Shown here in pieces: positions 1 through 10,149 of a DNA stretch of 64,000 nucleotides. Position numbers and translations under genes: made by a program. Every line of letters starts with the position of its first letter. Position 1 is the stretch's first letter. The notes below the pieces were generated by a model. That model searched no databases, was not told where the DNA came from, and worked only from the letters and a program-made list of their open reading frames with translations. Source of the stretch: Calcarisporiella thermophila CBS 279.70 (taxonomy: Eukaryota > Calcarisporiellomycota); NCBI RefSeq assembly GCF_041956535.1, contig NW_027192204.1, positions 375,140 to 439,139 on the forward strand. The letters are read 5' to 3'.

Positions 1-2
1 AG

Positions 3-1475
3 GAAAAACGACGTCACGATGAGGAGCGATTACAGAAGCTCCGTGAGAAGGAGGCGGCTGAGAGACAGGCGAAGGAAGAGAAGCAGTTAATGGAGAAAAG
101 AGAGAGCGAACGAAAAGAAAAGAAGGCTAAGGAGTTGAAACAGAAAGCGGCACAGCAGCAAGACCGTGCAAAGAGTGAAGTGGATGTGAAGCCAATTGCA
201 CCTGAAAAGGAGGAAGTCGGCCAAGAGGAAATTGAAAACCCATTGGAGGCGATGACTATATTGGAAGGAGCGAATGGACAACGTGCACAAGAGCAGGATG
301 GAAAACAGAGCCTGGAAGCGGTGAAGCCACTTGATCAAAATGAGCCCAATGCCATACCACAGGCTGGCTCTAGAGTAGGCCGAGTGATTTCCCCGATCCG
401 ATCAATTTCAACTATATCGCCACCGCTAGATAGAATGACGGCGTCACCTTCCTCCTCGGCGATTTCTCCCCAGGCTCGCACTTCGACTCTGACCCTGGCT
501 CCTGTCACCACAGCTGCCTTTGAACCGCTGCGATCGCCTGTGATGCAAATATTTTCCACGTCGATCGAGCCGCAGTCATTGGTGTCTGGTTCTGGAGTGG
601 CCTCCACCGCGGCCTATCATCCCACTCCGTCCCCTCGTCCCCAAGTCAACTCAAATTTGGGCACTGGCCCAGGCACCCCCGCGCAGCTTATCGGAGGCGA
701 TTACCCCAGCCTGAAGAGTAAGGTGACCCCCCTTAGCCTGCATCCCCCCTCCACCGTGGCACCTCAGTCCCTGCCCAATCAATTTTTCAACCCAGTCAAT
801 CAAGGAATGCCGCTCTCTCTTGGCGTTTCTCCCTACGCTCCTACGCCCACCAGAACTGACTATCCGTCCACCTTGGCGCCACAGCCCCCTTACGATCTTA
901 AACCGCACCCGCATTCTAGATCCAATTCGTTTGCTTCTTCCACAAGCACCGCCGTCCACCTCGCGGGGTCAGACGCCTCTGCTTTCCACTCTATCCTCGG
1001 AAATTTGCCCAACCGCCCAGCTCCCTCCATGTACGGAACCTCCTACGCCTCCAGCTCTCCGTTTTTAAACCAGCCCCTTCCTGCTGCAGCGAGCGGTCCC
1101 GTTCCCATCGGCCACGAACGTCGGTATTCCCAACCGCCAGATGAGTCCGGGAAAAGCCCCTTCGGCACTATAGGAAATGCCAACCCGAAGCCGGCTCCCA
1201 TCCAGCGTCCACGTAGTGGCTCGAGCACGCCTCTTACCAACCCAGGGTATCCGCCCCTCAACATCTTTGGCTCGGCATTTGCTGGGGTTGCGATGCAGGA
1301 GGGCAATAAGTTGCCCGGTCCCTCTCAGCACCAGCGGCCCTCTGGACGAGATGTGATGCCGGGCCCCAGCGAAAGAAGGTCTCTATTTTCTGCGGGATTA
1401 TTTGAAAGCACAGCAGAGGGTAGAGGTACTAGAGGCAACTTGAAGTTTTCCCGTGACGCTACGTCCAGTATTTGA
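3..1475 (+). CDS. NST1: NST1-like low-complexity protein, C-terminal part (5' truncated by window)
   Basis: The frame is open from the first bases of the window to the TGA at 1473-1475, so this is the C-terminal part of a longer protein (about 490 residues seen). It starts inside a highly charged Glu/Lys/Arg coiled coil (to about residue 65), followed by a long Pro/Ser/Thr-rich disordered tail with no folded domain. A charged coil followed by a Pro/Ser tail is the layout of the fungal stress-response protein Nst1, which is linked to salt tolerance. The match is by composition and layout, not by a diagnostic motif, so other coiled-coil proteins remain possible. No intron is needed in this part. 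A poly-pyrimidine, T-rich 3' region follows. Confidence 0.45.
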   Translation, partial: EKRRHDEERLQKLREKEAAERQAKEEKQLMEKRESERKEKKAKELKQKAAQQQDRAKSEVDVKPIAPEKEEVGQEEIENPLEAMTILEGANGQRAQEQDGKQSLEAVKPLDQNEPNAIPQAGSRVGRVISPIRSISTISPPLDRMTASPSSSAISPQARTSTLTLAPVTTAAFEPLRSPVMQIFSTSIEPQSLVSGSGVASTAAYHPTPSPRPQVNSNLGTGPGTPAQLIGGDYPSLKSKVTPLSLHPPSTVAPQSLPNQFFNPVNQGMPLSLGVSPYAPTPTRTDYPSTLAPQPPYDLKPHPHSRSNSFASSTSTAVHLAGSDASAFHSILGNLPNRPAPSMYGTSYASSSPFLNQPLPAAASGPVPIGHERRYSQPPDESGKSPFGTIGNANPKPAPIQRPRSGSSTPLTNPGYPPLNIFGSAFAGVAMQEGNKLPGPSQHQRPSGRDVMPGPSERRSLFSAGLFESTAEGRGTRGNLKFSRDATSSI

Positions 1476-2047
1476 TTAACCCCCTCCCCCCTCTTCCCTT
1501 TTCCATCTTTTTTTGAAACTCGTAGGCAAGTTCTATTCTCATCCAACCCCCTCTATGACAACCGGCGTCGACCTTCGGTACTCGCCAGCCTCCGCCTCCA
1601 CCAATCGAAACCGACCGCCTTTCCCTTCTGTCAATAATCAGTCGGGGGCAGACGTTTGGATCAATGGAACTTTAGCATAACGACCATCCCCCCGTTTCCC
1701 GAATGTTAATAGTTGAACATCTCTAATCTAAAGCTTTGTATTTTTTTTTTCTCCTTTTCTGCTCATGGACAATTAGTATAGCTTTACCCTATAATGTCTT
1801 TTTTGTTGCTCTTTTTTTTTTCCTTCATTGTATAGCAAATCTACTTTATTTTGTTTGTTAGCCATGTGAAGCGTGAAATAAATCTCCCAGCGCTGTGTTC
1901 CAAGGAATTCGAGGCCGTTCCTTAGTGAGATGAGATCGATCCATGCCTATGGAGAGAAATTGAGCCACCGTATTTTATGAAGGGATTCCAACCTCAACGA
2001 GCGCACCCTTGGCTCGATAGTTTCGATCCTCGCCAACTCGACCAGCC
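1476..2047. other. Intergenic, NST1-like 3' end to RPB9 promoter
   Basis: About 570 bases with T-rich tracts (around 1740-1760 and 1800-1825) and no supported gene. It probably holds the 3' UTR of the upstream gene and the RPB9 promoter. Confidence 0.6.
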
Positions 2048-2643
2048 ATGGATAACACAGCGACGAGTTTCAAGTTTTGCTCAGAATGGTAGTCCTTTAT
2101 TTTTGGCTTGTTTTTTCCATGTTTTTTGTTCATCAAAGGTTCCCCGATCGGAGAGATTTCCACCGCAGATCAATTGACTGCTTCCTCTATTTTTATTTGG
2201 TTGTCTAGCAACAACATGCTGTATCCAAAGGCCGACAAGATCAACAAGATCTTACTCTTTGCCTGCCGTAACTGCGATCATCAGGAGGAGGCAACGGGCA
2301 ACTGCGTATACAGACATGACATCCAGCACGGGCCTTCGTAAATACAAACCTGGTGATGTTTTGGTTCCCGTACTGAGCCCCTGTTCCTCCTTTATAGTGA
2401 GCAGACCATGGTCTTGACCGACTTGAGTGCCGATCCCACCCTGGTAAGCTGAGTCTTCATTGTGTGAGTTTGTTGAAATGGGATCCTCACTGGGCTGATT
2501 AGCCGCGAGCCAAGGTCCCCTGCCCTCGATGCGGTCATGAAGAAGCTGTGTTTTTCCAGAGCTCAGCGCGGCGGGCCGACACAAAAATGACCCTCTTCTA
2601 CGTGTGTTGCAATAGAGTTTGCGGGCATCGGTGGACAGAATGA
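2048..2643 (+). CDS. RPB9: RNA polymerase II subunit RPB9
   Basis: Four exons: 2048-2088, 2209-2337, 2398-2443, 2503-2643, giving 118 residues; yeast Rpb9 has 122. The spliced protein has both zinc ribbons. The N-terminal one begins FKFCSECNNMLYP and continues with [10 protein letters not shown]. The linker reads SADPTLPRA. The C-terminal ribbon has [20 protein letters not shown] and ends [11 protein letters not shown]. All joins are GT..AG and keep frame, and the first intron splits the second Cys codon of ribbon 1. Rpb9 sits at the jaw of Pol II and supports transcript cleavage and start-site choice. The C-terminus stops soon after the last zinc ligand, slightly shorter than in yeast. The exon order and motifs leave little doubt. 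Confidence 0.96.
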
Positions 2644-2969
2644 GCCCATTTTCCTCTTCATCCTTGTAATTAGTTTCGTATTGTACCAATGCAATATTAA
2701 TACACCCCGTATGAGATCTCCATATTCAAGTGTCCCTTCTCCATTCTACGTCTATCCACCCCCCCTTATCCCCTCTTGGGGGGATAGCACATCGATCCCA
2801 TTCCAAGTCAACGTCACACGAGCTCCAATCCCTTTCCAATTTTAAACATTTCCGGGCCTCTTGCTGCTCAAACCCTCCTCACCAGCCCAATTTAACACTC
2901 TTCTCTCTCTGTCTCAAAACAAGGTGTTTTTGTCGCTTATTTTTCCCACTTTCCTTCAAACAAAAAGCC

Positions 2970-3459
2970 ATGAAAAAGCTACTGTTGGTGCTCCTTTGCT
3001 CCATGCTGGCGGCGAACTCCATCGTCACTGCAGCGAATAGCAATGGTATGCTCCCCCCCCATCATAAATAGGCTCTCAGTTCTGCGCCTACTCTACCTGC
3101 TGAGCTAATCAACCCCATGACTAGATCACTCTTTCATAGTGGTGTTCAAGGCTGCCACCCCTCAGTCCGAGATCAATCGAGCTGAGCAAGAAATCGTCTC
3201 CCAGGGAGGCGAGGTGCGCCACCACTACAATATGCCAGGCTTCAAAGGCTTTGCGGTGAAGTCGTCAGATAAAGAGGCCTTCACGCTGATGCAGGCCAAT
3301 CCCTACGCAAAGTTTGTGGAGGCCGATCAGGAGGGTAAGCAAAATGAGAGCCCAGATTGGGCTGCCCAGGTTAATTGCAACGGCCGATGACTAATGAGGG
3401 TCTATGTTTTTTTCTCTCTCCTCTGGCTGCCTGGTGGGATTCTAGTGCATGCCTACTAG
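2970..3459 (+). CDS. Secreted inhibitor I9 / subtilisin-propeptide-like protein
   Basis: Three exons: 2970-3045, 3140-3334, 3446-3459, 94 residues. Residues 1-22 are a clear signal peptide (MKK, then a Leu/Val/Ala-rich core). The rest is a single inhibitor I9 domain: VVFKAATPQSEINRAEQEIV, then a glycine (QGGEV), MPGFKGFAV, and a C-terminal FVEADQEVHAY. This is the fold of yeast proteinase B inhibitor Pbi2 and of subtilisin prodomains, which bind the protease active site with their C-terminal tail. No protease domain follows, so it is a stand-alone inhibitor or chaperone. The last exon is only 14 nt and codes the tail residues HAY. A signal peptide is unusual compared with cytosolic/vacuolar Pbi2 and points to the secretory pathway or a vacuolar/extracellular subtilase target (inference). 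Confidence 0.85.
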
Positions 3460-4369
3460 GGCCTGGCGGCATTCGCCTAGACTCTCCGTATTTTAATATT
3501 CGCCAAAACCTAACCCAAAAAAAAAGCATTAGTATTCCCCTCCCCCACCCGACTCCGCCCGCGGAGAACGGGCTATATAGCGATCAAGCCAAAAGAACTC
3601 AAAGACGCGCCAGTGATATGCTGGATGATCGCGTGTAATTAATCATGATCTTGTATTCAATTTTTCCCTAGTATAGCCATTTTCTATGGACAGACCCTGT
3701 TGAGATGCATTATTTATCAGGAAAAATAAAACAGCCATTTTCCTTCCCATGCTTAATCAGGCCATGTAGAGCGAGAGAGAGAGGGGGCCTCTCGGCAAGG
3801 CCCGCTTTGGCTAAGTTGCTTTCGATTTGAGACCGCGCGGGAGGCGGCGAAAGAGGGTGAGGGGGTCTTCTAGATCTGCAATCGGGCAATCGGGCGCTTG
3901 GTCGGAGGGTGAGGGGGACTGCGCGGAGGCTCAAAGCCAGTAAGACATGGCAAGATGAAATGCAAGTCGCTGCAGTCCTGTGTCTGCGTTTGGGTTTATT
4001 GATTAAGCTTCTGAGCGTTGGTGTGATCTTCTTCCCCTCTCTCCCGCTCGCCTTCTTTTTTCGTCCGCCTTGCTTCTACGCGCCAAACACAAAAGAGGGA
4101 GCAGCAAAACAATATATGTATAAATATATCTATATTCAAAACCGCTCTTGAGTGCCTGGCCTCCCCCATTCCACAGCTTTCCCCCTAGCGTTTTCCCTTG
4201 CCCATCGGCGCAATCCGCCCCTATTTTAATCCTGTTTCCGTTGCCACGCCCTCGCCATTTCTCCTTCCCCCCCCCCCCCTGCGTCGCCGTCCCCCCTTTT
4301 CCCTCTCCTCCCTCTTTCTCCCCTCCCTCCTCTGCTCCATCCCGCTATCTCTCCAAGACGCAGTAAACC
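3460..4369. other. Intergenic with pyrimidine-rich leader
   Basis: No gene supported. 4150-4365 is strongly C/T-rich, includes a C run near 4267-4279, and leads directly into the kinase ATG at 4370. A TATA-like AT stretch lies at 4116-4132. This is a plausible promoter and 5' leader. Confidence 0.5.
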
Positions 4370-5698
4370 ATGGTGAGCTGCCTCGCCAAGCCTCGTGTCC
4401 CCTCTACCCGCATCGGCAGCACCATCGACGAGAATAACATCCTCCTCACGAATCTGCTGGGGGTGGGTGCCTATGGGGTAGTATACCGCGCGCGACATTT
4501 GGGCACAGGCCGCTGGTATGCTATCAAATGCTTGCCTAAAGTGGGCGTTGATTCAAGACAGCGCGCATTTCACATCAGAGAGATCACCCTGCATACACAG
4601 GTGTCGTCGCATCAAAACATCGTCACCCTGGAGAAGGTAAAGAAAAAAAAGGAATCAATTAGAATTTAGAAGAGGCGTGGGGGTGGAACCCCACTCACTG
4701 AAAACGATCTTTCTCCTTATGCTCAGGTGGTGGAAACTTCAGAGGACCTTTACGTGGTGCTCGAGTACTGTGACGAGGGCGATCTCTTCTATAACATTGC
4801 CGAGCGCGGCCTCTTTATCGGCGATGACCAGGCTATCCGTGTCGCGTTCCTTCAGATCCTGGACGCGGTCGCATACTGCCACTCCCTGAGCGTATACCAT
4901 CGCGACCTAAAGCCTGAAAACATCATGGTCTTTAACAACGGCCGCACCCTCAAGTTGGCGGATTTTGGGCTCGCCACAACGGACAAGTTCAGCGGGGACT
5001 TTGGGTGTGGGAGCACCTTTTACCTCTCGCCCGAATGTCACACCAGTGGAAGCGGCCGAGTCGGCGCTTACTGTACGGCCAAGAACGACGTGTGGAGCCT
5101 GGGGGTGATCCTGGTGAATCTGACCACGGGCAGAAACCCGTGGCTCCAGGCCTGCCTGCAGGACGAGACGTTCGCAACCTATATGCGCTGCCCCGATATT
5201 CTTCGCGGAATGCTGCCGATCACGCAAGAGTTGGCAAGCATCCTGCAGAAGATATTCACCGTGCCGGAGGAGAGAATCTCCCTGGAGGAGCTACGCGGGC
5301 TCGTGATGGCTTGCGAGCGTTTCTACGATGCAGGGACGATCAGGATCCCTAGGAAACTTCCGGTGGAGGCACCCCTCTACATCACGGTGCCAACTCGTCA
5401 AACAGCCCCTCAACTTCCCCCGCCGCCCTCTGCTCTGCTTCCGCACCCATCTACACAACAACAACAACCTCAACATCAACATCAACAGCTACAGCATCAA
5501 TGGCAGCAAGAGCACCTCCGTCTACAACTACAGCCACAGCCACCTCAACAGCAACGCGAGCACCAGCAGCCTTCTCTTCTTCCGTCCACTCGGTCCTCCC
5601 TCCCCGGCGGACATCCCACCTCCCTCTCACATAAGCTTCATCACTTCCATCTTCCCCTCAGATTCGCAGTGGGAGAGCCCAGAGTTTCCGCACGATGA
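4370..5698 (+). CDS. Ser/Thr protein kinase, Ran1/Sks1/Vhs1 type
   Basis: Two exons, 4370-4636 and 4727-5698, give 412 residues. The kinase domain spans about residues 22-290: glycine loop GVGAYGVVYRARH, catalytic lysine in YAIKCLPK, HRDLKPENIMVF catalytic loop, DFGLAT magnesium motif, GSTFYLSPE activation segment, and DVWSLGVILVNL. The GSxxYxSPE segment and overall size match the fungal Ran1/Pat1-Sks1-Vhs1 group, which links nutrient state to meiosis and filamentous growth. The C-terminal tail after residue 320 is Pro/Gln/His-rich (CAA/CAG/CAT repeats, 5454-5580). The tail's end is uncertain: a second long frame overlaps it, and an intron at about 5397-5661 would replace the Gln-rich tail with a short Ser/Pro tail ending near 5744. 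The kinase domain call is firm; the C-terminus is not. Confidence 0.88.
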
Positions 5699-5744
5699 CA
5701 CATTAACCCCCTCTCCCTCCCCCCCCCCTTCTCGCCCCCGTTGA

Positions 5745-6100
5745 TAGCTTCACCTGCTTAGCTTATTCCTTCTATAGTATACGAACATTATGGTGGGTTG
5801 TATCGTGACCTAGCATGGTCGTCTATTGTTCATCTCAAAACAAGGCTTACCCGAGCCCGTCCAACAATAGATATGCAATTGAGTAGTATCTATTTTTCAC
5901 ATTATTATCTAAATATCTAAATTCCTATCTATCGATATATCACCTCATACATTCTGGTGCCCTATCACTTTTGTGTATTTTGTTTTCCCTCCCCTCCTAC
6001 TTCATCTCTTCATGCCTTTTTTTTTTTATATCTTGTACAGTGCTCTGCTTTTTTTTTTCTCGTCTTTTTGAAATTCCATTATCTATTATATATACTGTAT

Positions 6101-6135
<35 letters not shown>

Positions 6136-6400
6136 GCGTGTGCGCATGTGCTGGCAAACTATTTTGGTGAATAAACTATAAATATTTCTTGATTTCAAGG
6201 AGAAGGGATGAATTGAGGAAATAAAGTGGTAGATTACAATACAGTAAAAGAATATAGTATAGAACTGAACATGAATAAATGGAGATTCAACAGGGATATC
6301 TTACAAAAATTTGTAAGGCAAGCTGTAGGAGAGGAGAGGAGAGCCAAACTTTCTCCTGGTAAGCACCCGAGGGTAGAAATGAAACTAAAAGAGGCCTCCG
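5745..6400. other. Intergenic between convergent genes
   Basis: AT-rich 3' flanks of the kinase and of the minus-strand CLIP-170-type gene. It contains a TA microsatellite at about 6086-6135 and T runs near 6015 and 6050. No gene seen. Confidence 0.6.
6086..6135. repeat. TA dinucleotide microsatellite
   Basis: Nearly uninterrupted TA repeats, broken by one AA step around 6111, in the 3' intergenic space. Confidence 0.9.
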
Positions 6401-8237
6401 CTACTTTTCCTCGGCCTCCTCACGCATAGCCGGACAACTCATCAGGTCGTGGCCCCGTTCTTCGCACACCTCGCAGAAGCCTTCTGCCTCGGGCTCCTCC
6501 GGCTCCGGCTCCCGGTTCGCACCGGGGGAAGCCCCTAGCCCTCTCGCCTTGGCCAGTTCTTCCTCCAGCTCCGCCTCGCGCAGGAGCTTTGCCTCAACCA
6601 AAGTCTCGAGCTCGGCCACATCCTTATGCAGTGCCGTCACCTCTCGGGAGTGAGTGCGCTCGAGTTCGGCGATGCGGGCACGAAGCTCTCTCACCTCCTT
6701 GGCATGCTGTCTCCGCAGCTGGTCTACATCGGCGCGCATGCTGGGCGAATTGCAGTTGCGATCCTCAGGGGTGGGAGACGCTGCCGGAGGGTGCGAATGA
6801 GGGCAGCCGGTCTGAGGATGCATCCGCTCGACCTCGTCGATCAGGGCCAGGAACTCGGTCTCCATTTCCTCGTGTGCCTCGCGGAGGGAGGCGTTTTCCC
6901 GCGTAAGAAGGGAGATTTCCTGCTGGAGCTGGTGGATCAGACAACGAAGGCTCTCCATCTCGGGGGGGTCGCCTTGGAGCGCCTCCTCCCTCCCGCTGCC
7001 CCTCTCCTCCTCGTACTTCTGCTGTAGCGAATAGAGCTCATTTTCGGCCCGCTCCTTTTCCTTGCGCATGGCCTCAATGGCCTCGGCAGTCTCTCCGGCC
7101 AAATTTCGGAGCTCCTCGCACTCCTCCTGCAGTTTCTGATATTTGGCCTCCTGCTCTTTTACCTCCTCGCGCCCTTTACGCTCGAGAGCCTCGATTCGGA
7201 TCTCGTACGTGGCTATGGCCTCGCGTCCAGCCTCACGCAGTGAGGAGAGTTCACGAGCAAGTGTGGAACAGTGGGCGCAGTTCTGTAGAGGGACGGAGGA
7301 AGCGAGGTGCAAAGCCTGGGACTTTTCGATAGAGTGGCCAGAGGGTCTAGAGGGGGGGGGCAAGCGGTTTAGGGGAGGATGCACGAGACGAGGGCGGGAT
7401 CGGTTGGGATGAAGCCAGTGAGGTAAGCCTTGGGGGCAATGCCACTACGGCTGGCTTTTGCTTCATCGCTTCTTGTGATGTCTTGCGCGGCGCCGGCTCC
7501 ATGGGCGAGATTTTCGGCGAACCTGGCCTGGTCGGCAAGATGGAATGGAAGGAGAGCTTTGAAATTTTATTTGGCTTGACAAAGATGCCGGTGTTTTTCT
7601 TGCATTTGAAATACCTCACGCTGTCGTTGAAAATCAGTCGGGGTTAGCAAGGGGGTTCCAAGCGCTCAGAGAAGCAGAGCTCAACTTACCCGTCCACACT
7701 TCCGTCGTTTTTCCCCTCACCACGTCGATCCAGCTCCACTCCAGCCCACACGCCCGGTTTGAATTGGGTTGGGCCGAGGAACCGGAGAATGCCTGTCCCA
7801 AAGGCGCCCACCACCACCCTATCTCCAACGGCAAGCTCCGGCGATGGAGCCGGGGGATGCGCTTCTTCTCCCCTTTCCATACCTCCACCAACCCCACCTC
7901 CATAACCATGAACTGCCTTTGAATCCGGAAGAGGAGAATACTTGGCCTCTGGCCCGTGAGGCGACGGGGGATACTGGGAAAACGGAGGGAAGCGAGGTGT
8001 AGATACGGTGGGAGAGGTTTCCGGAGTAGACACGGCCGACGGAGACAGAGAGGGAAGCGGGGGAGAGTACAGAGGGAGGTCTTCGCAGCTGCTCGAGTTC
8101 TTGAGACGGTTGGCCCAGTATGCACGGTTTGACGCTTGGATAGGGCTGGTGTCGCTGCAAATGGAGGCAGAGCGGGTTATGAGTAGAGAGTTGCGATGGT
8201 CACGGAGGCTGGATCGTTTTGCGGAGCGCACCATCAT
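6401..8237 (-). CDS. tip1: CLIP-170/Tip1-type CAP-Gly microtubule plus-end protein
   Basis: Proposed exons on the minus strand: 8237-7690, 7620-7390, 7346-6401, 574 residues. Residues 1-135 are Ser/Pro-rich. A CAP-Gly domain follows (about 137-205) with VGDRVVVGAFGTG, WAGVELD and the hallmark GKNDGSVDG split by intron 1, then VRYFKCKKNTGIFVKPNKI. Next is a Ser/Pro linker, a long coiled coil (about 275-525), and a C-terminal CCHC zinc knuckle (CEVCEERGHDLMSC). CAP-Gly, coiled coil, zinc knuckle is the CLIP-170/Bik1/Tip1 order: microtubule plus-end tracking with dynein and EB1. Intron 1 (7621-7689) is canonical. The second junction is less sure: a 43-nt intron (7347-7389, GTCTCG..CTCTAG with a CCTAAAC branch-like site) restores frame, but so would losing one base of the G9 run at 7352-7360. 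An in-frame stop lies just upstream of the start. Confidence 0.88.
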
Positions 8238-8731
8238 CAGCTGTGCATGTTATACGGAGGGAACCACGTTGAAAGAGCGACCCAGTTATCAGCCCAAGGA
8301 CAATACGCAAGGAGTGCAGGGAATGAGCGGAAAGAATGCCGTCAATGAATGCAAGGTACGAGGTGTTTTCGCCTTGCGGGTAATGGAGCGTACGGTGTAT
8401 GTGTAAGAACAGAGCCCAATGTTCTGTTTTATTTTTCTTTTCTCCCGCTGGTGATATCAAGGGAGAGATGGCTCAGGTGTTCGAAAGAATTTGGTTCTTC
8501 GGAGTTACGATCACTCATATTGGCACCAAATTAGCTGCGGATAGCCAATAGAGATCGCAGGCAAAATTAAGATAATGTATCCTAGATTACATGGATGGGC
8601 ATACAAATAGCCTGAAATAAAAAGTAATTTATTCAAGGAACACGAGTAGGACCGTTATGGGCGAGAGGGCAACTGCCAATCTACCGGGTAGACAAACCCT
8701 CTCAGGGGCTCTCCATGAAGGCCCTTCCCCC
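8238..8731. other. Intergenic, CLIP-170-type promoter and HAD gene 3' end
   Basis: About 490 bases between two minus-strand genes. No coding or RNA gene is supported. It should hold the promoter of the CAP-Gly gene. Confidence 0.5.
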
Positions 8732-9505
8732 CTAATTCATTAATAGGCTGAGCTCTGGCTGCTCCAGCACTTGCTCCCAGGAAAATACTCGCTTTACTCG
8801 GGGCGGTAGCTCCTCCCCTTCGGGCAAGCGACTCCAGGCATAAGATGCATTGAGATCAAACAGGAGAACGTTTATTCCGGCATTGGCAACATCGAATGCA
8901 TTATGAAGGGTGTCATCTACCAGTAGCTCTGCTTTAAGTTGATGGCAGATTTCGGATTTCATACGGGGAATAGCAAGACCTTGTTCGCTCGTGGCGAGGT
9001 AATGATTTGTTAGGATCTATGGGGAAAACGATTGGGGAAAAACATCGTGGGAGATGAGAGAGGGTGCCAAAGGAGAATGCATTAGAGAGACTTACAATGT
9101 CTTCAAAAATATTCGGGAAATGGCGATCAATGAATTCCTCAGTTTGCTTTCTCACGAATTCCTGGCGGGATGTCACAACATAGAGCTTGAATCCTCGCTC
9201 TTTCAGAGTCTACATGACAATGCATCAATAATCTAGTTCAAAACTCAGGGTAGAACCCTTCATACCTTCATCGCCTCCAATGCACCGGGCACCGGCTGCA
9301 TCTCCCTAAATTCCTCGCTGACATAAAACTCTCGGACCTTGACTATACTCTCGTCTCGGCTTCCGCCCCACACTTCCCAGTAGTTGTAGGAGAAAAAGTC
9401 GGATTCTTTCAGCTGCGTTCCGTAATGAGTGTTGTGCCACTTGACAAGGGCGGCCATGGTGAGAGAGAGGCATTCGTCTAAATCAATGGCAAGTGTGCGG
9501 GCCAT
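8732..9505 (-). CDS. HAD-superfamily hydrolase, 5'(3')-nucleotidase-like
   Basis: Three minus-strand exons: 9505-9266, 9209-9096, 9016-8732, 212 residues, all phase-0 junctions with good GTAAG/GTATG donors. HAD motif I is at the start (LAIDLDECLSLT, nucleophile Asp8 and general acid Asp10). Motif II is the Thr/Ser of LYVVTSRQ. The acidic motif IV is LLVDDTLHNAFDVANAG. Size and layout resemble the NT5C-like 5'(3')-deoxyribonucleotidases and their uncharacterised fungal relatives, which dephosphorylate small phosphomonoesters using an Asp-phosphate intermediate and Mg2+. The substrate cannot be told from sequence. No signal peptide or membrane segment, so cytosolic. Confidence 0.75.
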
Positions 9506-10149
9506 CTTGTAGGTCGATCTATTATTTTGGGTTAATCTATGATTGTTATGATTTAAGTATTCGTCCTACGATACGGCCGTCATAGGGGGAGCAAAGCCTA
9601 CCCAAATTGGATCAGTCCAATGAATTTGTATCAGATCACTTAGGCAAAACCTCCAAGGCGGAATTCGATGACCAAGCCACGCCTGGGCAAAAATCAAGAA
9701 AACCGGTTGTGAAGAGATGCGATCTTACCTAAACATCCAGGAAACAACACCTATTGTGAGCGACGAGGGAAAAAACAAAAAAAAAAATAGGCCACCGTGC
9801 TTCATATAGACTCACACATATCAAGTTTCCATGGGAAGTGTCAAATTGGCCACCGCCTTCTGATTAAAGTATATGGATTTTAATTTAAGGAGGGGGGACG
9901 GCTATAATAACGATGCAGGGGAATTTGACTGTATTTGTATTATGCCGCTCATCAATTAAATAGAAACAAGTTGTTTCTCCAAAATAGCGAAGCTGCGACC
10001 AAAAAACCTTTTGCTACAGCAGGGGGCCAATCCTTCTCCAATAGCCCCTCTTTCCCTATCGGACAGCTCAGGTTGAAAGCAGCTCTCCCACTTTTTTTTT
10101 CTTCTCTCTCCTCCTTTCATTCCTTCACACAACCCAAGGTACAGGAGAA
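9506..10149. other. Divergent promoter region
   Basis: Shared upstream region of the minus-strand HAD gene and the plus-strand coiled-coil gene. Pyrimidine-rich (10089-10121) just before the ATG at 10150. No gene seen. Confidence 0.5.
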
